Assembly: GCA_019321725.1 (NCBI GenBank)
Contig: CM033111.1
Span: forward strand, 1,798,001 to 1,862,000
Direction of reading: 5' to 3'
Source: Paulownia fortunei
Taxonomy: Eukaryota > Streptophyta > Magnoliopsida > Lamiales > Paulowniaceae
Length of the DNA stretch: 64,000 nucleotides
Below are positions 49,712 through 63,347 of this stretch, piece after piece. The translations under genes were made by a program, and so were the position numbers. Numbering within the stretch: position 1 is the first letter of the stretch; each line of letters starts with the position of its first letter. The notes under the pieces are model-generated. The model was not told the origin of the DNA and made no database searches. It was given only the letters and a program-made list of their open reading frames with translations.

Positions 49712-52700
49712 TTAGGCTCACTATTCATTAATATTAGATAACCTCGACGTGGAAAAGAATAAGAGAGAGAAAAAAAAATATTGCTAGTGTATATTCTGTG
49801 TAAAAAATTCTAATTAATTTAATTTTTAAAGATTGTAAGATCGAGTGCTTGTTACAGTAATAAAAATTATAATTTTTAATAATATATTAACTCAAATCTT
49901 AAAATTATATGTCAGTGTAACAAAAATTATAACGGTTAACAATGGATTAACTCAAGTCTTAAAATTATATAATTATAAAATAATTCAAGTGCCATCTTTC
50001 AGTTATAACCCTACCAAAAAGCAATTAATTTTTATCATGCAACCAACAAAAACAATCCTCCTACACATTTCACATAATGTGTCTATTTTTGCTATTATCT
50101 CTAATAATTTTTCTTTTTTCTTTGTTTAAATAAATGAATGCATCTTTAATAAAGTTTTAATCCTTGCACATAACCTGAATATGATTAATCCCCGCAACCT
50201 CCAACTATGTAATATATATAAGTATCAACACTTCTCGATCGATATGTTATAAAAGAAGTTAAAACCAATGTTAGAACTATCCTTAATTACATACAATAAG
50301 TAACAATATTAATTATCACAATAATAGATATTGGGATTTTAATTGTGGCTTAAATATATGCTAATTGAAAGATGCTAGTTAAAATATAGTAATGACAACT
50401 CTATGATAAACGGCACAGTGGAAAATGTTTGAGATATAATATGAGTGGTTGTAGTTCGAATCTCCAAACGGTCTAATAAGGATGTAAATGAATACCAGTA
50501 TTTGTCCTATAAAAAAAACCACGTGTTCGACCTGAGTGCGAGTACGTTATTGACATCACATGATCGAATTTATTTGGAGTTTGTTATTGGGAATGGATAC
50601 TCTCCCCTGAAGTTAGTCGGATACAAGCATTGAATAGTTGAATATCAAAAAATAAATAAATAAATAAATAATAATGACAAAAGAAAGACAACTTTAATTA
50701 TATTAACAACCTTAGATTGGGGCTTGGGCAGACAAACAAAACATAGAATAGGCATGCATATATGATTGTGAATTGAAGCATTCCAAAACCCATTGTTTCA
50801 GCTTTTGGTGGAGCGTAGACATGATTTGACTAATTGAACTCACCCAACAAAAGTTGTAAATAGTTGATTTACATTAATAATCAACTTTTTAAGAAAATCT
50901 ATAACATAATCCTGTCTGATCCCCTTCCACCTTTGCATATTTAAATCCAACCACCAGTTAAAATTATATAAGATTTTTATTTTTATTTTTTTTCATTAAT
51001 GTTGATATGACTAGACTCTGCCGTCCAAATCCATTCTAGGACAATTGCTGGAATAATTGCAAGTAATTATAAGCTCGTAATTGATGTTAACTTTTATGTT
51101 AACCAAAATGGTGAGCCTAGTCGGATGAGTTAGGTAAAACAGGTGCAAAATTTTTATTTTAAATAATTGGTTATGTGAAAAATGATTTTTTTTTTTAGAA
51201 AAAAATTAAATTTATCTTTAAAAAAATACGAAAATTTAATTTTCTTGCGTTGGTGGTCTAATTTTGAGGTAAACAATTAACACTTAAGGAAAAAATCTCA
51301 TGCCACATCTTTAATTTTATCTCCTATATTTATCTCGGTTCTACAACTATTTATATGATTCATACCCTAAAAATTAAGTTGCTGAAAAACGTTTTTATGG
51401 TGCCGTTTCAACCAACAACTTAAGTTGAATCAAAGAAGTAACATCTCAACAAACCTACTGTGGAAAACTGCCATTTCATGTTGGGATATTATCAGCAAAT
51501 ACTTCTCTTCCTATACGCATTCAATAAATACACACAGCATTTGTCAACTGCTATTAGCCTACTTGTACGTACTTTGTCATGTCAAATAATTGCAAATCAA
51601 GTGTCTTCCTCATTTGATATATTCTCGGATATCATATCATATTAAAGAAAACGATAAAGAAAAGTAAAACTTGTTAAAAAAAAAAAAGAAAAAAAAAGGT
51701 TTGCTTTCTCTTTTTTTTTTTCAAATAAAATAAAAAATGGATCCGAACCCGCAATCATTCTTGAAAATCCAAAGAAAATGGGGAAAAAAATGATATTAAT
51801 ATTGTATTTAATTTTGAACCAAAAAAGAGGATAAGTTTTGCTTAAATGTTTTTTCAACTAAAAAGTACTACTATTAAAATAGAGGCAATAAAGGAAGGGG
51901 TAATGCAAGACATGCTTTTAAGATTTTCTTTTTTTTCATTAAATGCACATGGCTCATGCTTGACTTATATGCAAATAACTCCACTTTTCACCAAAATTAA
52001 AGCTATTCACATATGGCTCTTGGGATATATTATTTCTGGAATAAAATCAAAATTAACACTACATATAATTTCTAGAATTGCTACCCAAATTCAGACCTCC
52101 TCGATCTGTTCCTCTTTTCTTGCAGACTCCCACAAAGCCCAATAAAGGGCTTCTTTTTTCCCCCTTCTTTTGGGGCATAAGGTAATTGACATGTAATTTA
52201 TCCCAAATTTGGCTATAGATTGACATGTAATTTATCCCCCTTTTTCTTTTTTAGTTGGGTTGGGGGGGGGGGGGGTAGACTATATTGTATATTCAGGCAA
52301 AGATTTGTTTGATACATATTGCAAAAACATATTGTCAGCTAATGAAATCCTATGTATTGGGACTCAAAAAAATTGCCACCAAATTTGTAGCAATGATGAT
52401 GATAAGAAACTTGTAGGAAATCCATTATTGTAATTGTTTATGGAAAAAAAATCTTAGTCAACATCCCATGAACAGAGCATTGTTGCCCATCCTGAGGATG
52501 AGATATGGGGTTTTGCTGGATTTGGAATATGTTTCTCTCTCTATATATGTATATAGTATTCTGTTTCTTGAGCTCTTGAACAACCTCAATAGGTCCATTT
52601 ATGTTTTTGGCACATTCCATGTCCATTTATTGTTTATCTAGTGCTAAGTGGAACATCATTTTCATCCCCTCTTTGATTAATGTTCTTCCTTCCTATATTA

Positions 52701-54496
52701 CAACATTATGTCATTATTATTTTAATTTGTCACAGTGACCATTAGATGTAGGTTGTGCTTTTTCTTTTCTTTTTTCTAATTTTTTTCTTTATGCTTTATT
52801 TTCCTTCTCCATCCAAGTTGACATTTTTTGTAAAAATGTACCTTTCACACTTATCCACATTATATAAGATTTTAAAAACTGTCAATCGACTTGAAATTCA
52901 TAGACTTTGGCTTCATATTTTTCAAGTTGAGATTATTGTGATCAAATAAATCGAAGTTGAATTTAAATTTAAAACAAGCATAAGTACAATGAAATGTGGA
53001 TTCAAACAAAATAAGTACTATGATTACTCACTAGTACAAAATTGTCACGTAGGCTGAAGTGTCCTAATAATTTTACACACTAAGTACCTCTTTGCAATCA
53101 AATAATTTAGTTCCTATAGATTTGGCCTAGGCTAGTTTTTGAATTTCAAGAATATGATAACCGAGGTGGATTAGGTTGAATCATTAATTTCACCTTCCAT
53201 TGGAACCCTAAATCATAATTAAGTAAGATTGTAGGCTATTATGTATTCAGCTTTCATTCAAAGTCACTTTTTTTTTGTATATTAATTTAGATTAGTGTCA
53301 TTCATTCCTATGTTTGACATTCTATGATCTACACAAAATGGTACTCATACCTATAAATGTCACTGGAAATTTTTATGCAATCCACTAACACTTGAGACAT
53401 AAGTCCATTAATTCACTTTCTTTATTAAATCTTTCATCAGAATTGTAAAAACGTTACACATTTCAAATTTTAGTCAACGTTCAACAATTAATCAATTTTT
53501 TTAAATAAATGCACCATTTTATATTTTTTAGTTACAACTAGAGTACAAGAAAGATATCAAAGAAATTATGATTTGGGATTATATATCTTTAAATCTCTAT
53601 TTTTTTATACAATTATATCCCTGGTGGCTGCTGAAAAATAAAACAATGAATTTGACCCATGAAGATGCCGTTAATTAATAAAATTGTGTGATTATGTATC
53701 TGCCAAAGGTACACAGACAATACAGAACTTTCTAAGAGGAAGAAGGCTCAAAATCATGTCTTTTTTCTGAAACAGAATACAAGAGATCTATGTCTGATGC
53801 TAGTTTAGTATGTAAATATGACCAAGAACCAGAAAGATCAGAACAAAATTTGAAAGTCTTCATGGCTAAAGCAAAGTATATATATATATATATATTCAAC
53901 TATGCCCCAATATGCTGAACTGCTGATGTTTAATTTTCTGTTTCGGCACAACCGTTGTCTTAACTCTCAACCTCTTGCAGAAAGTGTCAATTAATCGACA
54001 TACTCTTTATTTATTACTAAGAATGAGAACAAAGAAGGATGTTAATCTCATATGAAGGTATTCTAAACAAACGTTTGTTGACATCGAAACTAGGGATACT
54101 ATTAGAATATATTCTTGATGCGGTGTGCACTTGGGTTGCAATTTTGACAGAATGCAGAACAACTTCTAGGAATTAATTTCTTCATAAAAGTATGACAGTT
54201 AATACCTGCTACACGAACAGACGGTTAGGGTCCGAATTGTCTGGATTTTTACCTGTTATATGAACATGCGACATGAACAGTCAGTTGGATGTCCAGGGTT
54301 ATTTGAAAAAAAAAAAGGCTCCGAATTGTTTAGAGAAAAATCATCGACGTTTAAATCAGTATTTATTTTAAAAAGAAAATTGTAACTGAATAGATTGTGG
54401 GCCTTGTATATTCTATTGGGCTTAAAATTAATATTTGTTGGCCTTAATTTCAATATACCTTACAATTCTCTTGTACACTCTCATTAGAATAGAGTA

Positions 54497-54739
54497 TGTT
54501 AGAATATAATTTATTCTTGGAATATATTGTCTTGTACGCTGTCAATCTTCATATGTTAGAATATAGTGTTTTGTACATTGTAGAATATTGATAAATTCGA
54601 TGAAATTAATTTAATTAATATTCTACCTATATAGAGGTTATATTTTATCATACAACATACAACTCAATATAAAAATTTTCTCTTATGTTTATTTTAAATA
54701 TATTTTATTTCTTTTTTGCTGTTTTTCACGGATACAACA
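54497..54739 (+). mobile_element. Possible solo LTR, copia-like
   Basis: The stretch starts TGTTAGAATATA and ends with CA at ATACAACA. It has the usual order of a short copia LTR: TGTTAGAATAT repeats, a CTATATAG-like box, then ATACAACATACAAC. No matching 5-bp duplication was found, and TGTTAGAATAT recurs inside, so this is a suggestion only. Confidence 0.3.
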
Positions 54740-57132
54740 GCAGTAAAGCTCTAGAACATACCAAAAGTTTATTAATGATGACTTGAAACTACAACCAATT
54801 ATTAAAATTTGTGGTCTCTTAGAAAACCATGCGTAACATCCTATAGCCAACTCTTATCGAACAACAGGAACCTAATCAGTCGTAATTAGGCTTGTGTCTC
54901 GTTCATTTATTAAGCTAGTGACATAAGTGGTATCCTCTGCAACAGTCAATTCATAATCTTTAAAGAAAACTTGGTTTCACGGGCGATGGAAAGGAGATGT
55001 CTTGTTCGAAGGAGTTAGGACTAGGGCAGGAAAGAGGTTTTTATCTTGTTCTGTTGATATTTATGAGACAATAAAATGAAACCCGTAAATTATTTAATTA
55101 TACTTATGGCACACAGGCAGTATATTTTTGTTGCTTAGAGCCAAATGGTAATATTTTCTCTTCTGTGAAATTTAATTTTGCTTCATCAATTTTTATTTTT
55201 ATTTTACATGGCAACATTGTTTCATGCAAACGTCAAATCAAACAACACAAGGGGATTGGCTTTTGGTAATATAACTCTATAATGTATACATAGATAATGA
55301 CTATCATGTTAGGAATTGCATTATGTGCAAACATAGAAAATGACATTCTTTCCATACGTAGTCAAGTTTTGATTGAGTTGGGGTTTATTTAAGTGGAGCA
55401 AGTCTTAGATGTAACAAGACTTGCAAGAATTCTTAAGGACCAAACTTGTCGAATAAATTTAAACAACTCAAAAATATCCCTCAAATTTAAAGTCTATGTG
55501 TATTAGTTTCATAGTAAATGAATCCCGTGTTTTTCCTTCTTTTTTTTTTTCTTATTGAAATTTTTATGAATTTATAATATAAAATACTAAAATAACTTCT
55601 ATTTTATAGAGCAGCAAATAGCTTAATAAAGGAACTATATTTTCCTTGAAGTTGCTTCCATAAAAGGGTAGGAGCCTAATAAAGGGATCACTATTTTGGT
55701 CGATTGTGATTAACATAAAAAGTGGGGATCTAAATAGTTTTAAGTCAACGGAAACTGAACTATCCATAATGACATTCCACTCTTTAGTTAAAGAAACTGA
55801 AACATTGATAGGTCGAATAATTTTCAACGAAGAGTTCAAGAAAAAATTGTTTTCAATTATTCAAATTGATTTCGACATAAGAAAGTTGATTTTCTTTAAT
55901 TGAAATGACATCTCTACTTTTCATAAATTTTAAAGCAAGGTCTTGAACCCAATTAAAGATCAAACTATCTTTAGGAGGTAATGAGATTTTTTTAGGGTTT
56001 CATTTTTTTCCTTTTAAAAAGATTTAGATGTGTATAGATAATAGAAATTTGAAGTTAGTCTAATATACCCTTTTGATGCAATCATATTTGAAAGTTGAGA
56101 CAATGTAATTGGGCTTCAATTGAATCCTTATCCAAACTTAATTGGGCCTCCATTTTAGTTTGCAATTGGGCTACATATTTTCCCCCAAAATTGTAGTGTA
56201 ACTTGTTCAAGCATGTCAACTTTCACCCTCCACCAAGATATGGTATCTATTAGTAGCTTTATTGTTGTTCTTTTTTATTTTTAATTTTAGTTTTTTTGCT
56301 AATATTGAAGAATTGTGTACTTGTTTAACTGTGCATTTTGTCAATTCGCTTAAATTTTATTTGGAATTAAAAATTTTAAATTTATAATATCAAATTTATT
56401 AAATTCTTATTTTGAGTTGGTGGATTCTAAATTTATGTTATATGTAATAACATATGCACAGTTATTAACCAAAATTTCCCCTCAAATTCAAGTTATTTCA
56501 TCCAAATTCAATTTTATTCAATTTTAAAAGTTTTAATTCTAAGTCGAAAAGTTTAATCAGTATTCTCCTAATTTTCATTTCTTAACAAATCTTAAATATG
56601 GCAAACTAAGATTTCACTCATTCAATAACTAAAAAAAATATATTTAGCCACTCAAACCTAACATGAGAAAATCTGGATTTACTAAAAACTCGAATTTATA
56701 TCACTATAAATGTATCCAATATATTTATTTCCTTATATTTATTAGTCTTAATAATAACAAAAAAAATAAAAATCAATAAAAAATAAAAGATAATTTATTT
56801 TGTATTTGCTATATTTAATGCATGATATATTGAGTGAATCTATAAAAGTCAAATATCATATTATTTATTTTATATAAAATAAATACTAGGAAGGTAAATG
56901 CTACGCCAAGTGAAGTGCAGCTGGTGTAGCATTTAAAAAATCACGTTGAAGGATAAAAAATAAATAAAAAGATGGAAGTAGTAATAGTTGCATGAACCGG
57001 ACCGGATGCTAAACTCGTTAACAATTTCTTTTTGAACCGGTCACAGTAAACTCACATCTAATTCTAAACCCCTAACCCACCTGCCTCTACTCCCCCCTTC
57101 CCACCTCCCCACCTACCCAACAACCCACCCAC

Positions 57133-57134
<2 letters not shown>

Positions 57135-57167
<33 letters not shown>
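57135..57167. repeat. (CA)n microsatellite upstream of RNase H1
   Basis: About 16 CA units lie about 75 bp before the presumed first splice donor of the RNase H1 leader, preceded by a C-rich stretch. Confidence 0.95.
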
Positions 57168-57173
<6 letters not shown>

Positions 57174-57240
57174 ACTGAACATACAGTAAGAATAAGGGTT
57201 TTCCAATTCACTGGAGATTGCGCTTTAAGTTATCTTGTAG

Positions 57241-57889
57241 GTATAGTTGATCACTCACCTGTGTTTCATATGAATTGGGTTCTGCCTTTTTTTTTTTATA
57301 CTTGCCTGCTGAACTAGTATTTGAGTTTGTCTTTTATGCTGAAATGCTGTGGGTTTTTCTCTTAACGAACTGCTTAAGTTGCTGGATGTTCTAGTCCTTT
57401 AAATGCGGTTTGGAATATGGGTTCTTCTCTTATTCAACTATTTACGTTGGTAGGAAGTGCTAATCCTTTGAAAGCTGTCGAAAGGCTTGCTGCTTGGGAT
57501 AGAAGATATGAAAATTAAAAATGTAGGCATATATAATCTGTAAAGTTCCTCTAGCGCTGAAAGAGTTTGTTATGCTTATTTTTCCTATCCTTTTTTTTTT
57601 TTTTTTCTGAAGTTGATAAGATTAGTGAAAGGAGAAAATTCATATAGTCGATAAAGGTTGGGATTTGGTGGTCAAACAGATAAACCTGGCTTTATTAGGT
57701 CAAAAGATTCAATCTTTAGCATAGTTTAATCACTGTCATTTATTTTCTGAATGAATTGAAAGATGGCTAATGGAAATGACAGAAGGAAAGGATAGAAGTA
57801 CAGCTTAATAAGGCTATATCTCCCTTTTTCTTTGTTTTTATTCATTGTACGAATTTCTTTATGAGTAAAGAATACAAATATCATTGCAG
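57241..57889 (+). other. Likely 5' UTR intron of the RNase H1 gene
   Basis: A donor TTGTAG|GTATAG at 57241 and an acceptor TCATTGCAG ending at 57889 frame a 649-bp stretch with a long T-run and no coding role. The leader would continue at 57890-57922 and meet the start codon at 57923. Inferred from splice motifs alone. Confidence 0.5.
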
Positions 57890-57922
57890 AAAATCTGGGA
57901 ATAGGAGGGAGAGAACTCTGGA

Positions 57923-60900
57923 ATGATCAGTTTGTTTCATGCATGTTGTTCAACTATATTATCAAGGACTGGCTGTCTTGTTCAAAAGAGTCCATCTCGC
58001 GGATTTTTTTATCCTTCACGTATAGCAAGCTCCCAACATTCAGGTGTTAGAACAGTAAATTTGGGATTGTTGTTGACAAGATTTCAAGTTCAGTGCTATT
58101 CTTCAAAAAAGTCTGGTGGAGGTAGTTCTCGTAAGCAAAAAATTGATCCTAAACCACTAATGAAGGACGACAAGGAAGCATTTTTTGTTGTTCGCAAAGG
58201 CGATCTTGTAGGTGTCTACAAAAGCTTAAGTGATTGTCAGGCTCAAGTTGGAACCTCGGTAATTACTCGCCATCTAAATTTGATATGTGAATTTCCTTTG
58301 TATTCCTTTTTTATATGAAATTACATACTTGTTGTGGTTCATAAAATTTATGAACCCCTGATCTTCTCGATTGTTCTCAAAATTGTTACTCCCTCTGATT
58401 CATTTTGAATTGCGTCCCCTCCTATTGTTCTTATTCTATGTCTACCTATTTTTTATTATGCATCAATGTGATTTTTTTGACATGACTTTCTTCATAATTC
58501 CATCTTTAAGTTCCAAATTATATGTTTCTATGAGTTGAGTTGAGTCTCCCTTCCCCCTGCTATTCTGGTTTTTATTTTTTCAGGGAGCTTTTATGATTGT
58601 TGTTCATTCACCTATCTAAAGTGGTGTTATCTTGAAAATCTTGTATGTTAAATTGTTAGCAATTGTTTACTCATGATTGGCATATAAAAATGTTGGTTCC
58701 CGTGTTGTTATTTTGTCATATGTTGTTTCTCGTATCATTTTGTTCTGATGGAAAACTAAAATATAATTGATGTGCACTAATCAAGTTACGCGACTCTTGT
58801 CCTTTTTTCCTGGTAGATTTGCGATCCTCCTGTCAGTGTGTACAAAGGCTGCTCCATGCCCAAGGATACAGAGAAGTATCTTCTCTCTTGTGGGCTTAAA
58901 AACGCTTTATACTCCATCAGAGCTTCTGATCTGACTGAAGAACTTTTTGGCACTCTTGTGGCATGTCCTTTACAGGTCAGCTGATATGTACATATTTGAT
59001 TTTTTCATAATTCCCTTATTTTATATAGTACATGTGTCCATCGATTTGAATTCTGTAAAATGTGTTTTTAGGGTAGGGTCATAGGCTAATTATATCCATT
59101 TCTGGATCTTATATGGCGGTGTTTATGGTACATATGACTGATTTTGTGTACTTATCACAATTTTAACATTGTGCTTGTAGCTTTTCTGTCCAAAAGTTTG
59201 TTTACAGAAAGTCAATATAGTCTAGATAGGGGATAAATGGATATCCCTTGTCAATTGTAATTAATTTCCAGATATAAATTGAACAATTTTGTCGGTTCAC
59301 TTATTTAATTTACTGGGTTTTCAAAAGTGTCACACTCTTTTGCTTATACTGGTTGTTTTATGTAATTGTAAAACTGACTAACTCATTGCTAGTTAAAATA
59401 CTCAAGATGTATCCATTGTGAGGCAAGCCAACAAACATTCTACATATGCTAACAAACTCGTTCGATCTTCTTCCTGTCTACTCCATTCCTTATTTCGATT
59501 TAGTTATTTAATGATTTACAAGCATCTAATTTTTCACACAGCAGCCTTCTTCTTCTAGAGGTGAAACGTCTAGCGAACCTGTGGCAAAGAAGAGGTCGCA
59601 GGAAGCTTTATGGTCGGATTATGGGGTAAGAGATCATTATCAAGTCTCTTTTATTTCAGCTGAATAGACTTTTTCCACAACATAGTTTCTAGATACTTCA
59701 GAGTGAAGTCTAGTACCATGGGATACATAAAAAATGAAGATGAAACTGCCTCCTCAACATATGAAAGCAGAAAATATATCTTTCTTGTCCAGATTCCTAT
59801 GTTGTATATTAGCACCTCCACCACATCCCAACTCCCATCAAAAGAAAAGGAGAAACATGGAAAGACACCACACCATTAGCTTCACAAACTGAAATAGGAG
59901 TTTAATGTTGTACAGAACATCTTTACATGTAGAAGTTCTGCTGCATTAGTTTGTGAGTTTGTTATTAATCAAGTGTTCCATTAGCTATCAGTGGTCTGTA
60001 GAAAGTCATCGAGTCAACACAAACTTATTAGGATCAGGTTCCCAGGAGGGTGCCTGTGGATGGATTGAGAATACAATTAGTTTATCAACCCTTTATACTT
60101 TGCAGGAGGCTGGATCAATCAGTTACTGTGAGTGGTTCTTGGTTGGGCTAATTGGAACGCAGTGCTTTCTTTTTTAGTTAAGGGGTAAAAGTCTCTTATT
60201 TAGGAGCTGCACCTAGGAAGAAATTCTCAACTGCAACTGTGTTAAATGTAAAATTAACCTTTACAATATCCTGTAAGATTGAGCCATTAAATATCTGGAA
60301 GAGATGAATTTAGCTTTCCATGCTAAAAACCTGATCCTTGTACCCTTAGCAGCGGTCCTGTACTCTTGAGTTTGACGGTTCTTCAAAAGGAAATCCTGGA
60401 CAAGCTGGTGCAGGAGCTATAGTGCGATCTGATGATGGAAGTTTGGTAAGCGTCATGCTTCTTTGAGATGTTATCCTCTTCGCTCTGTTCATAACATATA
60501 TCTCTAATATTTCTTACATGTTAGATTTGTAGGTTGCGTGAAGGCCTAGGCATAGCGACCAATAATGTTGCTGAATACCGTGGCTTTATATTAGGATTGA
60601 AATATGCACTTGGAAAAGGTTTTACAAATGTTCGAGTTCGAGGTGACTCGAAACTTGTATGCATGCAGGTATCCCCAACTTTAGCGTATGTGGTGTGACT
60701 TCTCACTTGCCTTTATTCCTGCCAAGTACCATTTGAAACTTCTCTCTCTGTCTCTCTCATCATAATTACTTGTGCAGGTTAGAATATTGTTTTTCATCAA
60801 GTTAGCTTCACAACAATTACTATATATCAGGGTGTATTATAACCTTAAACATGTTTTGAGTTATTTTTTATATCCAAATTTTTTTTGTGTGAAAAAAAAT

Positions 60901-61796
60901 ATTCCAATTTATCAGTGGCCTCTCAGGTTTTTACATTAACCCTCCTGTCGCTTAATGCGTATCAGTTGCAATAATCCAGCTACGCTATTCTTAATGATGA
61001 ATTTAGCACAGAAAAAATTCTTTTAGAAAGGGTTTTGCACTGACCTATGTATATATATTTTTAGTCAATTAATTTTGCACTGACCTATTTATTTATATTT
61101 TTAGTCAACTAATCCATTATGTAGTTACATTTAGCTGGATATGACTTATTGATGCTTAGTGCTCCTTAACATTTTATTTGAACCTCTTTTTAGCATCCTT
61201 TGCATCTATCAATTGATAGCAGTCTTTTACTGGTGTTTTCAAGTGTATTTATTGGATTTCCTTATTACCTTCTCAAAATTTTGCATTCTAAACGATAACT
61301 TTGTGACAGATTCAGGGTCAATGGAAGGTTAAAAACCAAAACATCTCCACCTTGTATGAGGAGGCAAAGAAATTGAAGGATAGATTTCTTTCATTCCAAA
61401 TTATGCACATTCTGAGGGTAAGCTTCGTAGCAAAACATTCTGTCTGCATAATGTAACCAAACATATCATAAGCTTGTCTTGATTGATCCGCTTTAGAACC
61501 TATGTGGCGCTCTTGCCTCTCTTACTTCATTATTTTTATGCAGATTTATTGCTTCATTTTGTTTACCAATTCCATATATCATTACTAGGCTTTTGAACAT
61601 TAACTTGTTATGTTATCTTCTGGAAGGACTTAAACTCTGAGGCTGATGCTCAGGCTAACTTGGCCGTCGATCTTGCTGGTCAGGGCTTCTCCTTGTTTGG
61701 CTATTCTTATTATGTTATTAAAGCTGTATCTAATCGACTCATTTGGATCTATATGCAACTGCAGAAGGACAGATTCAGGAGGAGATTGATAAATAG
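57923..61796 (+). CDS. Organelle-type RNase H1 (AtRNH1B/C-like) with N-terminal viroplasmin/HBD region
   Basis: Eight exons are 57923-58258, 58817-58975, 59542-59625, 60353-60445, 60525-60668, 61310-61417, 61627-61678 and 61765-61796, giving 1,008 bp and 335 aa. Residues 1-60 are rich in Ser, Arg and hydrophobics and end VQCYSSKK, like a mitochondrial or plastid presequence. Residues ~86-130 (FFVVRKGDLVGVYKSLSDCQ) match the viroplasmin/hybrid-binding fold seen in RNase H1 N-termini. The catalytic domain carries all four acids: Asp201 (EFDGSSKGNPG), Glu241 (NNVAEYRG), Asp265 (VRGDSKLV) and Asp315 (NSEADAQAN). It should cut RNA in RNA:DNA hybrids and so remove R-loops in organelle DNA; which organelle is not settled by sequence. 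Exons 3 and 4 both start at NAGNAG acceptors, so the protein may vary by one Gln at each. The last exon is only 32 bp. Confidence 0.9.
61033..61112. repeat. 40-bp tandem duplication in RNase H1 intron 5
   Basis: Two units (61033-61072 and 61073-61112) share TTTTGCACTGACCTAT and end TTTTTAGTCAA-TAA, with a few differences. Confidence 0.85.
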
Positions 61797-63347
61797 CTCG
61801 TTCGTGGAGAGGTAGCAGTGAAGACTGATGAAGTATATACAGCAGCGAAGTTGAGAATCTATATGGCTCTGTGATCTCTGAGGTTTTCAATTTTAGGTGT
61901 TGATTAAACTCATCGAGGATCATAATCCTACCGCTACCATTACCAGTGCATAAAGAGTTTTTTGTGTAGTTCATATTTGTCTTTCGATTTATTTGCTGGT
62001 ACCAGCCGCGTAATTTGCTGGTGCCTTTGATACTACTGCAATTTTGAACATTCAATTTGTTGAATGTAGATGTAAAGTTGCATAGGCTGTTGGCTCTTAG
62101 TTGTGATCGACATGCAAGGTCTCAAAATTTTTAACTTTTAATTTCCATGAAGAATTATTGATTAATTGAACTTAATTTTCCTTTTGATATGTTAAATGAT
62201 GAATGATGCAATAGATCATTCCTTTTTTATTTTTTTTAACAAAAAAAAAAAAAAAAACACAGAGATTAGGGAATGGTTAAAGGAAACAATAAAAGAAAAA
62301 ATCAGCAGTTTCTTACCATTTTTAAATAAATATTGAAATCTGAACTTCTATTAGATTTGGACTTGATTTACAATCTCAAAGATGCATAATTCATGTCTTA
62401 ATTTGGACTCATTTTTCTTTAGCATATAATTCTAAATATTTTATTCACTGATTAATAACAAGAGATACTGATAAGGTTGTGAAAAAAAGAAAAAGCAGTC
62501 GAAGATTTAACTTTGAGATCTTTAATTCAATCTATAGTTATCAAATAATTGACATACTTGCTATAAAGTCTTCCAGGACAACAAAAAAACAAAGAAAAAC
62601 ATATAAACACACACAACGAAAAAGAAGAAATAAAAAGAGTCTGAAAATTGAAACAGCATGCACCACGCACAAAGATTCGATCAGGATGACAATTGACATT
62701 AGACTTGTCCAATTTGATGACACCAACTAATTTGATTCAATAATATATATATATATATATATAAAACATAAAATTGCATTTAGTCTTTGTCTTCCACTTT
62801 GATCACTCTTGTTTGCAGTCACGTTAATTTATCTCCAAGCACGTTCATATTCTGGGGGACTACACCTATTCAACTGTTCCCCCCTCCCCACCCCACCCCA
62901 CCCCACCCCATTAAACAAAAGATTTAACTTGAAAATAAATCTAATAAATCTCATAGTCAGTGGAGGTTGATCAGCATCAGCAAAGTGTTTAAAGAAGAAT
63001 AATTTCAATCTTAAGACCAATTCGACAATACAAAAAGTCAAGAAAGACCTTATTTTTGCATTACGAGCCTCCCTTTGCCTTCGTGTTACACTATTAATTT
63101 CCAATGATCGCGACTCCTAACTAAGTCTTACTATATATTTTATTTAAAAAATTAACATCAACGTGATCAGAATGATCGTACAACTTGATATCTGGCTCTT
63201 ACACCTTTAGCCAGCTCAAATATATTAATTATAAAGTAGCAAAATTCGCATACAAATAGATGGCCATGAAATAATTTGTCCACGGCAATATTCAAGAACT
63301 GAAATTAAGTCCACCAGAACTTAGAATAATTAAGTTCCATTTGAAGG
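61797..63347. other. Intergenic between RNase H1 and the AG-peptide gene
   Basis: Holds the 3' UTR and flank of RNase H1, a poly(A) tract near 62240, an (AT)n tract at about 62744-62763, a C-rich (CCCCA)n tract at 62879-62910 and the AG-peptide promoter. No other gene is seen. Confidence 0.6.
62879..62910 (-). repeat. (CCCCA)n tract, G-quadruplex-prone on the minus strand
   Basis: Six runs of four or more C, spaced by single bases, give TGGGG repeats on the other strand, enough for an intramolecular G-quadruplex. It lies about 440 bp upstream of the AG-peptide start. Confidence 0.85.

Larger units (their letters stand above)
48716..57240. other. Intergenic, AT-rich, with degraded mobile elements
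   Basis: 8.5 kb between CYCD1 and the RNase H1 leader. It contains the CYCD1 promoter, a degraded hAT-type MITE (49316-49711), a local ~65-bp tandem repeat at 49850-49970, a 14-G run at 52262-52275, a 19-bp direct repeat at 52186-52238, a possible solo LTR at 54497-54739, and (CA)n at 57135-57167 close to the RNase H1 leader. No gene is supported. Confidence 0.6.

Noticed and set aside
58387..58560. Second Stowaway-like start (CTCCCTCTGATTCATTTTG) in RNase H1 intron 1
   Set aside because: No matching right terminus or TA-flanked end could be found; at best a truncated copy.
59953..60177. 74-codon frame in RNase H1 intron 3
   Set aside because: It lies between well-supported exons and has no relation to the protein; joining it would break the RNase H frame.
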